Shown piece by piece: positions 1 through 10,254 of a stretch of DNA of 64,000 nucleotides. The notes beneath the pieces were generated by a model, which searched no databases, was not told the DNA's origin, and was given only the letters and a program-made list of their open reading frames with translations. The DNA comes from Triticum aestivum. Taxonomy: Eukaryota > Streptophyta > Magnoliopsida > Poales > Poaceae. The stretch covers positions 126,857,116-126,921,115 of the forward strand of contig NC_057797.1 of the NCBI RefSeq assembly GCF_018294505.1, written 5' to 3'. The position numbers and the translations under genes are program-made. Numbering within the stretch: position 1 is the first letter of the stretch; every line of letters begins with the position of its first letter.

Positions 1-2046
1 GTGGAGCAAAGTGGCACTTGTGATGTAGGTGATGAAATTCCTCCTCAAGCCATAAGAAGAATGGGTGTTGGCTTTATCCTACCCATTGAGGAACCCCTTG
101 TGGCCGAAGGAGAAGGACAATGCTCCACTCAAGTGGAGCCATCACCAACCCAAGGCCCACACGCTTCCGAAGAACAACATGAAGGCCCTCATCCTCAAGA
201 ACAAGACCAAGGGCAAGATCATGCTCAAGACGGTGTTGACACACCAAGTGATGCCCAAGGTCAAGTTCTCTCCTCTGAGCAAGTTCAAGAACAAGAACAA
301 GCTCAAGACGACGCTCAAGATGATCAAGTGACCACTCCTCGTCTCACCCCCGAGGAGGAATTGGAGCGTCGTGCCGCCAAGGTTGCTTCCAAGCTCTCCA
401 CCAAGGATCATCTCATGACGAATGTGCTTGGAAGCTTAAGAAAGGGGGTAAGCACTCGTAGACAATTAGCAAACTATTGTGAGCATCACGCGTTTGTCTC
501 TTGTGTCGAACCCCACAAGGTCTATGAGGCGCTCGAAGATCCGGATTGGCTCAATGCCATGCATGAAGAACTCAACAACTTCGAGCGCAACAAAGTGTGG
601 AGATTGGTGCCAAGACCGACGGGGAACCACAATGTCATTGGAACCAAGTGGATATTTAAGAACAAGCAAGATGCCCATGGGATTATCATTCGCAACAAGG
701 CTCGTTTGGTAGCACAAGGCTACTCCCAAGTCGAGGGTATCGACTACGGTGAAACATTTGCTCCCGTTGCTCGTCTTGAATCCATTCGCATGTTGATTGC
801 ATATGCTTCTCATCATAACTTTAAGTTACAACAAATGGATGTGAAGAGTGCTTTTCTTAATGGTCCTATTAATGAATTGGTTTATGTCAAGCAACCCCCC
901 GGGTTCGAGGATCCCTACTTTCCTGATCATGTGTATCAACTCGATAAGGCACTCTATGGCCTTAAACAAGCCCCACGTGCGTGGTATGACCACCTTACCG
1001 AGTTGTTACAAGACCGTGGTTTTGAAGTTGGGCTAATCGACCCCACTCTTTTTACTAAGAAGGTCAAAGGGGAGTTGTTTGTGTGCCAATTATATGTTGA
1101 TGATATTATCTTTGGTTCCCCTAACAAAGCTTTCAATGAGGAATTTGCCGCTCTCATGACCTCAAAGTTCGAGATGTCTTCCATGGGAGAGTTGAAGTTC
1201 TTTCTAGGGTTCGAAGTGAAGCAAAGAAGAGAAGGAACCTTCATCAACCAAGCCAAATACACTCAAGACATGCTCAAGAGATTCAAGCTAAGTGATGTCA
1301 AGCCGGCTTCCACTCCAATGCCCACCAAGTGCCAACTTGACATAGATCCCAATGGTAAAGCGGTGGATCAAAAGGTATATCGTTCCATGATTGGCTCCTT
1401 GCTTTACCTTTGTGCATCTAGACCAGATATCATGTTGAGTGTGGGAATTTGTGCACGGTTTCAAGCCGCACCTAAGGAAAGTCACTATGTGGCGGTCAAA
1501 CGAATCTTTCGATATTTGGCTCATACCCCAAACTTTGGCTTATGGTACCCAAGAGGAGCAAACTTCAAGCTTGTAGGGTATTCGGATTCCAATTGGGCGG
1601 GAGACAAAGTGGATAGGAAGTCCACTTCCGGAGGGTGCCAATTCCTTGGTTGCTCTTTGGTAAGTTGGTCTTCCAAAAAGCAAAGTTGTGTGTCTCTCTC
1701 GTCCACCGAAGCGGAGTATGTGGCGGCTGGTAGTTGTTGTGCACAACTCTTATGGATGAGGCAAAATTTAAAGGATTACGGTGTCATTTGTGACAAAGTG
1801 CCTCTTTGGTGTGACAATGAAAGTGCCATCAAGATTTCTCTCAACCCGGTGCAACACGTCAAGACGAAGCATATCAAGATTCGGTATCACTTCATCCGGG
1901 ATCACATTAGGCGAGGGGAGATCGAGCTCAACTATGTCAACACTCATGATAACCTTGCAGATATTTTCACGAAGCTGTTGGATGAAGCAAGATTTCGCGA
2001 GTTAAGGCATGAGCTAAATATCATTGATTCGAGCAATGCTACTTGA
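1..2046 (+). CDS. Copia pol polyprotein, C-terminal part (RT and RNase H)
   Basis: The protein is open for 681 codons from the window edge to a TGA. The first codon is only where the window begins, so the real start lies upstream. Residues 1 to about 185 are a Q/E/D-rich linker. The Copia reverse transcriptase runs from about residue 195 to 445, with the catalytic YVDD at 365-368 and the [13 protein letters not shown] motif before it. The Ty1/copia RNase H follows, with candidate catalytic acids in YSDSNW (D529), STEAEY (E570) and WCDNES (D605), then a [12 protein letters not shown] block. The product copies the element RNA into cDNA inside virus-like particles. No stop or frameshift is seen in this part, which makes it the best preserved coding region in the window. 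Whether the upstream gag and integrase are intact cannot be seen. Confidence 0.9.
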   Translation: MEQSGTCDVGDEIPPQAIRRMGVGFILPIEEPLVAEGEGQCSTQVEPSPTQGPHASEEQHEGPHPQEQDQGQDHAQDGVDTPSDAQGQVLSSEQVQEQEQAQDDAQDDQVTTPRLTPEEELERRAAKVASKLSTKDHLMTNVLGSLRKGVSTRRQLANYCEHHAFVSCVEPHKVYEALEDPDWLNAMHEELNNFERNKVWRLVPRPTGNHNVIGTKWIFKNKQDAHGIIIRNKARLVAQGYSQVEGIDYGETFAPVARLESIRMLIAYASHHNFKLQQMDVKSAFLNGPINELVYVKQPPGFEDPYFPDHVYQLDKALYGLKQAPRAWYDHLTELLQDRGFEVGLIDPTLFTKKVKGELFVCQLYVDDIIFGSPNKAFNEEFAALMTSKFEMSSMGELKFFLGFEVKQRREGTFINQAKYTQDMLKRFKLSDVKPASTPMPTKCQLDIDPNGKAVDQKVYRSMIGSLLYLCASRPDIMLSVGICARFQAAPKESHYVAVKRIFRYLAHTPNFGLWYPRGANFKLVGYSDSNWAGDKVDRKSTSGGCQFLGCSLVSWSSKKQSCVSLSSTEAEYVAAGSCCAQLLWMRQNLKDYGVICDKVPLWCDNESAIKISLNPVQHVKTKHIKIRYHFIRDHIRRGEIELNYVNTHDNLADIFTKLLDEARFRELRHELNIIDSSNAT

Positions 2047-2543
2047 ACCCTTGCACACCCCACCATACTCAACTTGTTATCTTATTTAGATGCAGGCATG
2101 GACATAGGGGGAGTGTTGTTCTCTCGATGAACTCTCCCTCCCCCCATTATGCATAAATTGAACAACTCTTCCACATTAGCCATTTGTGATGGTACTTGTG
2201 CTTCAAAGACGTGTTTTGGTCATGGGCCCAAGGGTAATTCTTCGCGGTGCCATACCAATTGACTCATACATAGGGGGCTACGGCCTCCGACCCCCTTGTT
2301 CATGTTGTTCCTTGTGTTAGTTCTTCTTGTTCATGCCTTAGTTTGTTTTCTTAGGAGCTAGGTGTTGGGGTCTCCAAGTGTGGTTCTCTTTCTTTTTCTT
2401 TTTTTTCTTTTTCTTGGAGACCCACCTTTTTCCCCGTGCCTTCTCTATCCCAAGCCTTCCCTTCCTCAAGCCATCTATTCTCATTGCACACTCTTGTCCT
2501 TGGCTTTGGTGATGGTGTCCGGGCTGTACAACCGGGGTCACGG
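2047..2543 (+). other. Untranslated spacer after Copia pol
   Basis: No gene is seen here. A purine tract TAGGGGGAG at 2105-2113 resembles a polypurine tract, but the sequence after it does not match the LTR at 5205, so it is not the LTR junction. A T-rich stretch at about 2388-2414 is low complexity. Confidence 0.6.
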
Positions 2544-2749
2544 GCGGTTCAACCGCTAGTGCTCTCCAGGCGGTCTCGCAGCGGTGGCTGAGCGGTTCCA
2601 CCGCTCAACCACTGGGGTGCCCGTTTGGCCGGTTCTAGCAGTTGGTTACGGCGGTACTACCGCTGCCTCTTGGCAACGGAAGTACCACCTGTAATCACTG
2701 GCTCGTACCAGGTAGCGGTACAACCGCTCCCTTGAGCGGTACAACCGCC
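2544..2749. repeat. Cluster of GCGGT...ACCGC palindromes upstream of internal TATA box
   Basis: Five short hairpin-forming palindromes of the form GCGGTnnnACCGC occur in about 200 bp: 2544-2556, 2590-2606, 2651-2663, 2714-2728 and 2735-2749. The stem is constant and the centre varies (TCA, TCC, ACT, ACA). Related copies occur at 3173-3225 and in the LTR at 5540-6030. They may be binding sites for a regulatory protein placed upstream of both TATA boxes; that role is inference. Confidence 0.7.
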
Positions 2750-2764
2750 GTGTGGCATTGGGTC

Positions 2765-2772
2765 TATATATA
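2765..2772 (+). promoter_or_regulatory. TATA box of a probable internal promoter
   Basis: TATATATA lies after the palindrome cluster and 170 bp before the ATG at 2942. A pyrimidine-rich leader follows. The arrangement resembles a separate promoter for the additional ORF, but no transcript evidence is available. Confidence 0.5.
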
Positions 2773-2941
2773 CCCCACGGGGCTGGTGGGGGTTTCTTTT
2801 CTTCCTTCCCCAGCCCTTCCCATCTTGTGCCCTAGCCGCCGGCCGTCATTGCCTCTGCCCCGGAGTGCTTCTCGTGCGTCGGATCCGTGGGGTCTCCGTG
2901 GATCCTCTCCAAGGAGGCCTCCTCCTTCCCGATCTCTTCCC

Positions 2942-4814
2942 ATGGATGACGGTAATGCCCCTTTGTCCTTCGTTCTTCGTTCTAGGTTTTGTTCCCTTTG
3001 TTCTAGGGCACTACTTGACATTCCACATTTATTGATTAAACTATTGGGTGGAAGAGATCACTTTTTGCCTCCTGCTTAGATTGCACGTCTTTGAAAGTAG
3101 AATATGGCTAGTACGATTCATATTTCGCAGTTCAATCTAGTCTCTACCTGTAGTACCACTGTCCAGCGGTTCTACCGCCTCTGTGGGCAGTACAACCGCT
3201 GGAGCGGTACTACCGGTAGGAGAACCGGTTCAACCAGGATATCTGCACCATGTAGCCCTATTTCATTTTCTAAGTTTGTGCAATATATCTTTTCTTGTTT
3301 GTGTGTGCAATCCTCTCATCTTTGCTGGGTCTCTTGTGTTCTCCTTGTGCGTGTGTTCAGGTGGCTCTAGTTCTCGCTCTGCTCCTCGCAAGACAAAGAA
3401 GAGGGCACGACAGACCTTGCGTCCGGGTGTGTCTGATGACGAAGAAGAGGTTGTGATTCCCACCAAGCCCACTCACCGTGAAAAGTCTGACGCTGCAAAG
3501 CAACGTGTGGTACTGCCGTTGCATCGCTGGAAAGCCAAGGATTGGGAAGCCTACCGCTAGAAGAATCCTTATGAGGTTCCCATTGCTCCTCATTGGACCA
3601 CCGTTCAGTTCCTGAATGAGATGCAAGTACGAATTGTACATGAACTCTTTGAGCACAACAAGAACAGGTATGCCAAGCAGTGGACCATCGATCTTGACCA
3701 TTGGAGGAGCAACTTGGAGTATTTTGGTGAGGCTTTGGCTCTCTGCGAGGAATTTGATCTTGTCAAGCTCATGTCAGTCAACTGTGACTTTGATGTTCAA
3801 CTCATCCATCAGTTATATGCCACGGTTCACTTTGGAGAAGATGACGCATGCACTCTCACTTTCATGTGTTTTGATGAGCTCTTTCAAGTTCCCTGGAGGG
3901 CTTTCTACAATGCTATTGGGTATGATGATATCAGTCTGGAAGGAAGGGGTGGCATTCATCCTCATGACCATCCTGAGTCCATGCCTAAGGAGAAGCTTGC
4001 CCCTCTATACATTCGGGGCCGTGGGATTATTGGAGAATCCAAGGATTTGGAGAAGGTCTATGACATCATGCACCGAGTGTTCTGTAATGTGCTCTTGCCC
4101 AAGGTGGGCAACCAAGATGAGATTCATGGCTATCTGGTTGACTTGATGGTTGCTATGAAGACCATGGTGGGGACTGGTGCAACGTTTGATGTGTCAAATT
4201 GGCTGTGGCATGAAATGTACAACATGGTCATCTACCGTAAGGTCCCAATCTACGCTCCGTTTGTCATGTGCTTTCTGAACTCTGTGTGGGCTGTTCGTCG
4301 TCCTGGAGAGCTCCTCACTTCTCCAGACAATCTCACTGTTCATGAGGTCAAGCTTCTCAAGAAGAAGAAGCACGCCGAGCCCCGCTTCCCTGCCAATGCT
4401 CCTGAGGATGTCTATGCCACTTCTGACAATGAGGACTTTGAGATGGAGCCAGGGGCCAAGCCCTCTTGGGTGGCCAAGCTCACTGCCAAGGTGAAGAAGA
4501 TCTTTTGTCTCTAGACTGACATCCAGAAGAAGATGTATGTGGCACATGTCAATGAGAAGCTTGCACGGCGTCGCCAAATTGCAACGATGAAGCACCTCAA
4601 TATGCCGGTTCAGAGTGGCTCTGAGAAGAGCATCACCCCAGAGGAGCGTTGGATTTCAACCCACAACACCTGGACTGATGATGAGGCCCCTCCCCAGCCA
4701 TCCACCTCTTTTGTTGCTGCTGACAAAGCCATGGAGGAATTCGATCACGATGACGATGACGACTCTACTGATGAGGATCCAGATGCGATCGAGGAGTCAG
4801 AGGAGGACTACTGA
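2942..4814 (+). pseudogene. Additional ORF of the Copia element, spliced, broken by two stops
   Basis: This is the extra ORF found after pol in SIRE-type elements; its function is not known to me. The ATG at 2942 is followed after ten bases by a donor-like GTAATG at 2952. An acceptor TGTGTTCAG ends at 3360. Removing 2952-3360 joins the ATG in frame to a serine- and basic-rich N-terminus. The frame then runs on to a TGA at 4812, except for two in-frame TAG codons at 3558-3560 and 4512-4514; no frameshift is needed. The central part (about 3590-4400) resembles the globular domain of plant retrotransposon-associated proteins, and the end (about 4740-4810) is a run of aspartate and glutamate. The two stops make this copy defective unless they are read through. 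I see no clear signal peptide or membrane segment, so an envelope role is not supported. Confidence 0.6.
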
Positions 4815-5204
4815 GCTTTGGGACGCTAGCTTCGCTCTTTTCCTTTTTGGTGTCTTGATGCCAAAGGGGGAGAGGGTTCTATAGGTCTAGGGATTTGCAT
4901 GGTTTGGGTTTCTCGTTTCATCGTGTTTTTCTTTAGTGTTGAACTTTGTTCGTGGTTCCTTGCTGTGTGTCAGACTTATGCTACTCTTTTTTTTGCTATC
5001 TATCCGTTATGTTGTCTCTCATATTATGTGCTTAGAGTGATGAGTCTATAAAATCTAGGGGGAGTCTAGCCCTGAAAGTGTGCCCATGCTTTCTAACAGC
5101 TTGCTCTTATTGGGGCACACATCTAGGGGGAGTTCTGACTAGATTTCATAGACTTCTCTATTGCAAATCTTGTTGTTGTCATCATCCACCAAAAAGGGGG
5201 AGAT
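4815..5204 (+). other. 3' untranslated part with repeated polypurine tracts
   Basis: Four purine tracts of the type (A/T)AGGGGGAG lie at 4863-4872, 5055-5064, 5123-5132 and 5190-5202. Only the last, AAAAAGGGGGAGA, directly abuts the LTR and is the likely plus-strand primer for reverse transcription. Multiple such tracts are known in SIRE-type elements. Confidence 0.7.
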
Positions 5205-5539
5205 TGAAATGGCATTTCCCTACTTTATGTTTTGGATGATGATGACAACCCTTTGTTGGTCTAATCTTGTGCTAAATGTTTCAGGGTCTTGATGCTTAGG
5301 CCTACATCGGAAAGCTATTCTCTCTTGTAGGAAAAGATCGAAGACGGAGTCCCCTATGCCTTTTATCTCTTTGCTCGTAGGGAACCCGTACTATCAAGAG
5401 GGAATCCTCATTAGAAAGAACTGGGGGAATCTTTTCACGTACACCTTCTCACCCCTCCTTTGTCTTTCTCAGGTGTGTGTGAGAGAGAGAGAGAGTTTCC
5501 CTTATCTCTTCCCTTATCTATTCCTGCTCACTGTTTCTG

Positions 5540-6030
5540 CCCTGCGGTTGTACCGCTGGGTCTTGACGCTCATCATCTTTGATTGAGCGGTTGTACCTCT
5601 GCCTCCGGGCGGTGGTACCTCCACCATGCTCTGCAAAAGCTAGGGCGGTGGTTTCGGCCATGCACCGCTCAAGTACCGGTCGAGCTTGTGTTTTGATGCG
5701 GTTCTTGGGCGGTAGTGGCCCGATTGGTCCGGTCGTTCCTCGATGATCGGTACCACCGGTGGTCCGAGTGGTTCTTTCGCTCAGAACTTAGCCGCCCAAG
5801 AGCTCAAGGCCATGCGGTTGTTCCAGCCAGGCACCACCCAAGTACCGGTCAAGCTTCTGTTTTGATGCGGTGGTTGTGCGGTGGCGAGGCAGTTAGTCCG
5901 GTTATTTTTCTTAACCGGTGTTACCGCCTGCAGGTCCGGTTGTACCGCTTGGTAGGGTTCTGCAGATACACCGTGAGTCCTGGTTGTACCGAGACAAGGA
6001 CCGGTTGTACCGTTGTAGTGCAAAAAACGC
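5540..6030. repeat. GCGGT/ACCGC palindrome cluster in LTR U3
   Basis: Repeated elements such as GCGGTTGTACCGC, GGTACCACCGG and CCGGTTGTACCG precede the LTR TATA box. They share their half-sites with the cluster at 2544-2749 but are more degenerate. The rest of the two regions does not align by eye, so this looks like motif sharing rather than a simple duplication. Confidence 0.6.
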
Positions 6031-6055
6031 AGTAACGGCTGGAATTTAGGGCTTC

Positions 6056-6062
6056 TATATAA
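6056..6062 (+). promoter_or_regulatory. LTR TATA box
   Basis: TATATAAG follows the palindrome cluster in the LTR and is the likely core promoter for the genomic RNA. The following 700 bp would be the R and U5 parts. Confidence 0.65.
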
Positions 6063-6795
6063 GGGAGCTTCTCCCACCTACCACTCTCACCTTTGACCTC
6101 TCTCACTCCACCATTAATGCACTTCAAGCTCTCTTGCCCGATCTCTCTATCTAGCCACTCAAACTTGTTGATTTGCTAGGGATTGAAGGAGGAGACCTAG
6201 ATCTACACTTCCACCAAAGGATATTTGCTTCCCCCATACTTTCTTGTGTGGATTTTGTTACTCTTGGGTGTTTTGAGCACCCTAGACGGTTGAGGTCACC
6301 TCGGAGCCATATTCCATTGTGGTGAAGCTTCGTGGTTTCGTTGGGAGCCTCCAATTAAGTTGTGGAGAGAGCCCCAACCTTGTTTGTAAAGGTTCGGTCG
6401 CCGCCTTTAAGGGCACCAATATTGGAATCACGGCATCTTGCATTGTGTGAGGGCGTGAGGAGAATACGGTGGCCCTAGTGGCTTCTTGGGGAGCATTGTG
6501 CCTCCACACCGCTCCAACGGAGACATACTTCCCTTCAAAAGGAAGGAACTTCGGTAACACATCCTCGTCTTCACCGGCTCCACTCTTGGTCTTCTCGTCC
6601 CTTTACTTTTGCAAGCTTACTTGTGTTACTTTCCTTGCTTGCTTGTGTGCTTGTATGTGTTGCATCATATAGGTTGCTCACCTAGTTACACATCTAGACA
6701 ACCTACTTTGATGCAAAGTTTAATTTGGTAAAGAAAAGCTAAAAATTGTTAGTTGCCTATTCACCCCCCTCTAGTCAACTATATCGATCCTTTCA

Positions 6796-7250
6796 AACGG
6801 TCCGTATGTTACCCATGGTTATTGTGGCCTAGTTCTAAATAAAAAGGTTACCACAGAAAAAGAACTGAAGCGACTACAAGCAAAAAAATAAACAAGACAA
6901 TAAGGAAATAAATAACCAAGCAACTTACGCTAATCTACTACGACTATTACAAATATTACATCCACTGGGCATCAAAGTTTGCCATCAATGCAAATATAGT
7001 GAACAAAGCAGCATATTACATACACTGGGCGTCTAAATTGGTCACTAGTGAAAATAAACGCGGTAGAAAAGCAAGTCCAGAACTGAAACCACTTCAGAAG
7101 AGCTCGAGAAACGATATCCTGGATACCCACCATGCTGGCAAGAAGCTTAGCAAGCTTATTAGTTTTCTCTTGTTTGGTGCTAAAATCTTACAGCGCTTGC
7201 CGCTGCACCAGAAAGTATGCATCTGAATTCTGCATGGACTTCCTCAGTCC
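6796..7250. mobile_element. Fragment of a second Caspar-like CACTA copy
   Basis: About 6812-7215 aligns by eye with 9692-10075 inside the complete CACTA element, sharing blocks such as CCCATGGTTATTGTGGCCTAG, CATCCACTGGGCATCAAAG and AGAACTGAAACCACTTCAG. It lies outside the borders of that element, so it is a relic of another copy into which the flanking retrotransposons inserted. It contains no open gene. Confidence 0.65.
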
Positions 7251-7437
7251 TGATATGTCTCCAACATATCTATAATTTTTGATTGTTCCGTGCTGTTATA
7301 TTATCAATCTTGGATGTTTTATAATCATTTTATATCATTTTTGGTACCAACCTATTGACATAGTGCCAAGTGCCAGTTGCTGTTTTTTTGCATGTTTTTT
7401 ACATCGCATGTAATCAATATCAAACAGAGTCCAAACA
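7251..7437 (+). mobile_element. Truncated LTR fragment (TGATATGTCTCC type)
   Basis: The fragment starts TGATATGTCTCCAACATATC, the terminus of a common Triticeae LTR class, and stops after 187 bp where the minus-strand Athila-type LTR begins. It appears to be the start of a plus-strand LTR broken by that insertion. The rest is not in the window. Confidence 0.55.
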
Positions 7438-8421
7438 TGGTAACCCACAAGTATAGGGTATCACAATAGTTTTTGAGGGTAGAGTATTCAACCCAAATTT
7501 ATAGATTCGACACAAGGGGAGCCAAAGAATATTTGAAGGTATTAGCAGCTGAGTTGTCAATTCAACCACACCTAGAGATTAATTATCTGCAACAATATGA
7601 TCAGTAGCAAAGTAGTTTGATAGTTTTGATAGTAGTGACAGTAGTAATGGTAACAGTAACAGTGATAGCAGTAATTTGAAGCAAGTGTAACAGTGATGAT
7701 AGCAATAGTAACGCAGCAAGATCAATAAGGAAAAATTCGTAGGCATTGGATCAGTGACTTGTTGGATGGTATTCATCATGTGACAGTTATAACCTAGGGC
7801 GATACGGCACTAGCTCCAGTTCATCGATATAATGTAGGCATGTATTCCATAAATAGTCATACATGCTTTATTAAAAGAACTTGCCTGACATCTTTTGTCC
7901 TACCCTCCCGTGGCGGCAGGGTCCATATTGGAAACTAAGGGATATTAAGGCCTCCTTTTAATAGAGAACCGGAACAAAGCATTAACACATATTGAATACA
8001 TGAACTCCTCAAACTACGGTCATCACCAGGAGTGGGCCCTGTTGTTGTCACTCCGGGGTTGCCGGATCATAACCATAGTAGCTGACTATATCTTGCAAGA
8101 TCGGATCTAAAACATGGATATAATGATGAATTCATAAATGGTTCAGATCTGAAATCATGGCACCCGGGCCCAAAGTGACAAGCATTAAGCATGGCAAAGT
8201 CATAGCAACATCAATCTAAGAACATAGTGGATACTAGGGATTAGGCCCTAACAAAACTAACTCGATTACATGATGAATCTCATCCAACTCCTCACCGACC
8301 AGCGAGCCTACGAAGGAATTACTCACTCCCGGTGGGGAGCAACATGGAATTGGCGATGGAGATGGGTTGGTGATGACGAAGAACGAAGATCGCCCTCTCG
8401 GAGCCCCAAACGGACTCCAGA
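7438..8421 (-). repeat. Athila-type 3' LTR, distal segment
   Basis: This is the U5-side segment, ending GGGTTACCA on the minus strand. It contains AGT/AAC-rich simple repeats at 7605-7720. It continues without loss at 28813 across the CACTA insertion. Confidence 0.75.
8419..8421. repeat. Left target-site duplication AGA of the CACTA element
   Basis: AGA at 8419-8421 matches AGA at 28810-28812. Three-base duplications are the rule for CACTA transposons. Confidence 0.8.
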
Positions 8422-8447
8422 CACTACAAAAAAATACACTTCCGTGA
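8422..8447 (+). repeat. CACTA left terminal inverted repeat
   Basis: It begins CACTACAAAAAAATACAC and ends TTCCGTGA. It matches the inverted right end with a few differences in the A/T run. Confidence 0.85.
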
Positions 8448-8889
8448 TGATACGTGTTTGTCACAGTAGGTCGCGTTTTTTGTCATGCATGTACATCCAT
8501 GACAATTTTATGACAGAATCAAGATAGTCATACCTGTGCTGTCGTAGAAGTGTTCCATGACATTACCAAAATTATCATCACGGAAGTGTGCACTTCCACG
8601 ATGATAAATCACGCGTCACAGAAGTGCTTTCGTCAAGGGTGACCGACACGTGGCATCCACCGTAACGGAACACCGTTAAGCTATCGGGTCAGGTTTTGGA
8701 TCCGATAACCCGTTAACAGCCCCGACCAATGGGGATTTTCCACGTGTAAAATCATCATTGGCTGGAGGAAACACGTGTTGGCTCATCATTGGGACAGATG
8801 TCATCCACTCATTGGACAGAAGGCGCCTATCATACGTCGACACGTGGCACGGCCCAATAGAGGCCCATTCTTGTGGAAAGGCCGGCTCG

Positions 8890-9690
8890 TTTGACTTGGT
8901 CAAAAGGTGGCGGGCCGGCCCATGGAAAGCCTGTTAACGGCCTGTTCGCATATAGCCCATTTACAGCCCGCTAACCCAAGGCATGTTACGCATTATCCGA
9001 ATTAGGCCCAGTAGCGTCATCTGGGCCATCCAATATGATTCCAGCCCGTTTTCACTTCTAGCCCATGTATGGCCCATGAAGTCTTTCGGCCCATATGAGG
9101 CCCTATGTAACTCTTGTCCTATTAATGGCCCGTGGTGAAACTGGCCCGTAATGAACAGTGTATCACTTTACACCCATTAACGTCCCTTGGTGAAACTGGA
9201 CCGTAATGAACAGTGTATCACTTTATACCCATTAATGGCCCGTTATTCCGTTGGGCCGTTTCCAACCCATGTTATCTTTCGGCCTTCTCAGAGCCCATTT
9301 ATTCTTGGGCTCATTTCCAGCATTCGTTTACTTACGGCCCGTTACTGTCATTTTCTGCTTGTGGGCCAAATTCAGCCCGTGGTTACAGTAGGCCCGTTTG
9401 TGGTCCGTTAATACGTTGGGCCATTTTCATAGCGTCATCAAATATGGTCTATTAACGATGGCCCATTTACGGCCATAATGCAGCCTGTTATTGGCCCATG
9501 TTTGGCCAATCGATCATACGTCCCGTATAAGGCCCATTGATGATACGACCCGTAGAAGGCCCATTGTTTCTACGGCATGTAGAAAGCCCATTTTTTCTAC
9601 GGCCCGTAGAAGCCTACTGTTTCTACGGCCCGTAGAAGGCCCACTATTTCTATGGCCCATAGGAGGCCCAGTGTCACTACAATAAATATT
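8890..9690. repeat. CACTA left subterminal GGCCC repeats
   Basis: Dozens of short motifs such as GGCCCGTTA, GGCCCATT and GGGCC occur in both orientations over about 800 bp. Subterminal repeats of CACTA elements are binding sites for the TNPA-type protein in En/Spm. The last part, 9541-9675, becomes a regular 27-bp array. Confidence 0.7.
9568..9664. repeat. 27-bp array of TTCTACGGCCCGTAGAA palindromes
   Basis: Four copies begin at 9568, 9595, 9621 and 9648. Each has a seven-base stem around a three-base centre. The fourth reads TTCTATGGCCCATAGGA, where a change in the left arm is matched by one in the right arm. Confidence 0.7.
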
Positions 9691-10075
9691 AGCCCATGGT
9701 TATTGTGGCCTAGTTTTAAAAAATAGGTTATTGCAGCCACTAGCAAACCGCGGAAAAAGAACTGCACTGACTACAAGAAAACAAATAAACAAGACAACAA
9801 GGAAATAAATAAGCAAGCAACTTATGCTAGGCTATCACGGCTATTACACATATTACATCCACTGGGCATCAAAGTTCGCCACCAGTGCAAATATAGGGAA
9901 CAAAGCAGCATATAAACGCCGTAGCAAAACAAGTCCAGAACTGAAACCACTTCAGAAGAGTTCAAGAAACAATATCCTAGGTACCCATAATGCTGGCAAG
10001 ATGCTTAGCAAGCTTATTAACTTTCTCTTGTTTGGCGCTTAAATCCTCTAGCGCTTGCTGTTGCACAAGAAAGGA
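9690..10075. repeat. CACTA segment duplicated at 6812-7215
   Basis: This internal part of the CACTA element is about 85-90 percent alike by eye to the fragment left of the Athila-type LTR. It is transposon DNA shared by two copies rather than a local duplication. Confidence 0.65.
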
Positions 10076-10254
10076 CTGGTGTTTATCAGCCACAGTAACT
10101 TGCTGTTCGAGTTACTGGCCAGTACCACTGACACAAGCGCTTGTAGCTGGCCAGTACCACTGTCCTGTTCAAGAACCCCCTCCAATTCAAATGGCTGATA
10201 AACAAGAAAAGAAATTGAACGTACAGACATTGTATGATAGACAGATGTGGTAAT

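Larger units (their letters stand above)
1..6795 (+). mobile_element. Copia LTR retrotransposon, SIRE/Maximus type, 3' part
   Basis: This is the 3' portion of a plus-strand Copia element; its 5' LTR, gag and most of pol lie left of the window. Seen in order: reverse transcriptase and RNase H coding sequence, a non-coding spacer with its own TATA box, an additional ORF, several purine tracts of the form AGGGGGAG, and a terminal LTR beginning TGAAATGG and ending CCTTTCA. An additional ORF between pol and the 3' LTR is known for the SIRE/Maximus lineage, and the reverse transcriptase sequence resembles that lineage. The last five bases of a target duplication would be AACGG at 6796-6800, but the left copy is outside the window, so the duplication cannot be checked. 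Confidence 0.85.
5205..6795 (+). repeat. 3' LTR of the SIRE/Maximus-type Copia element
   Basis: The LTR is 1,591 bp, begins TGAAA and ends TTTCA, forming a short terminal inverted repeat. It follows a polypurine tract. The end, with a CACCCCCCTCTAG block before TCGATCCTTTCA, is typical of this lineage. It carries a palindrome cluster at 5540-6030 and a TATA box at 6056. The partner LTR is outside the window. Confidence 0.85.

Noticed and set aside
2105..2125. A polypurine tract followed by TGTTG as the Copia LTR start
   Set aside because: The downstream sequence does not match the LTR at 5205, and the additional ORF follows.
3590..4400. An envelope-like role for the additional Copia ORF
   Set aside because: I see no signal peptide or membrane segment that would support it.
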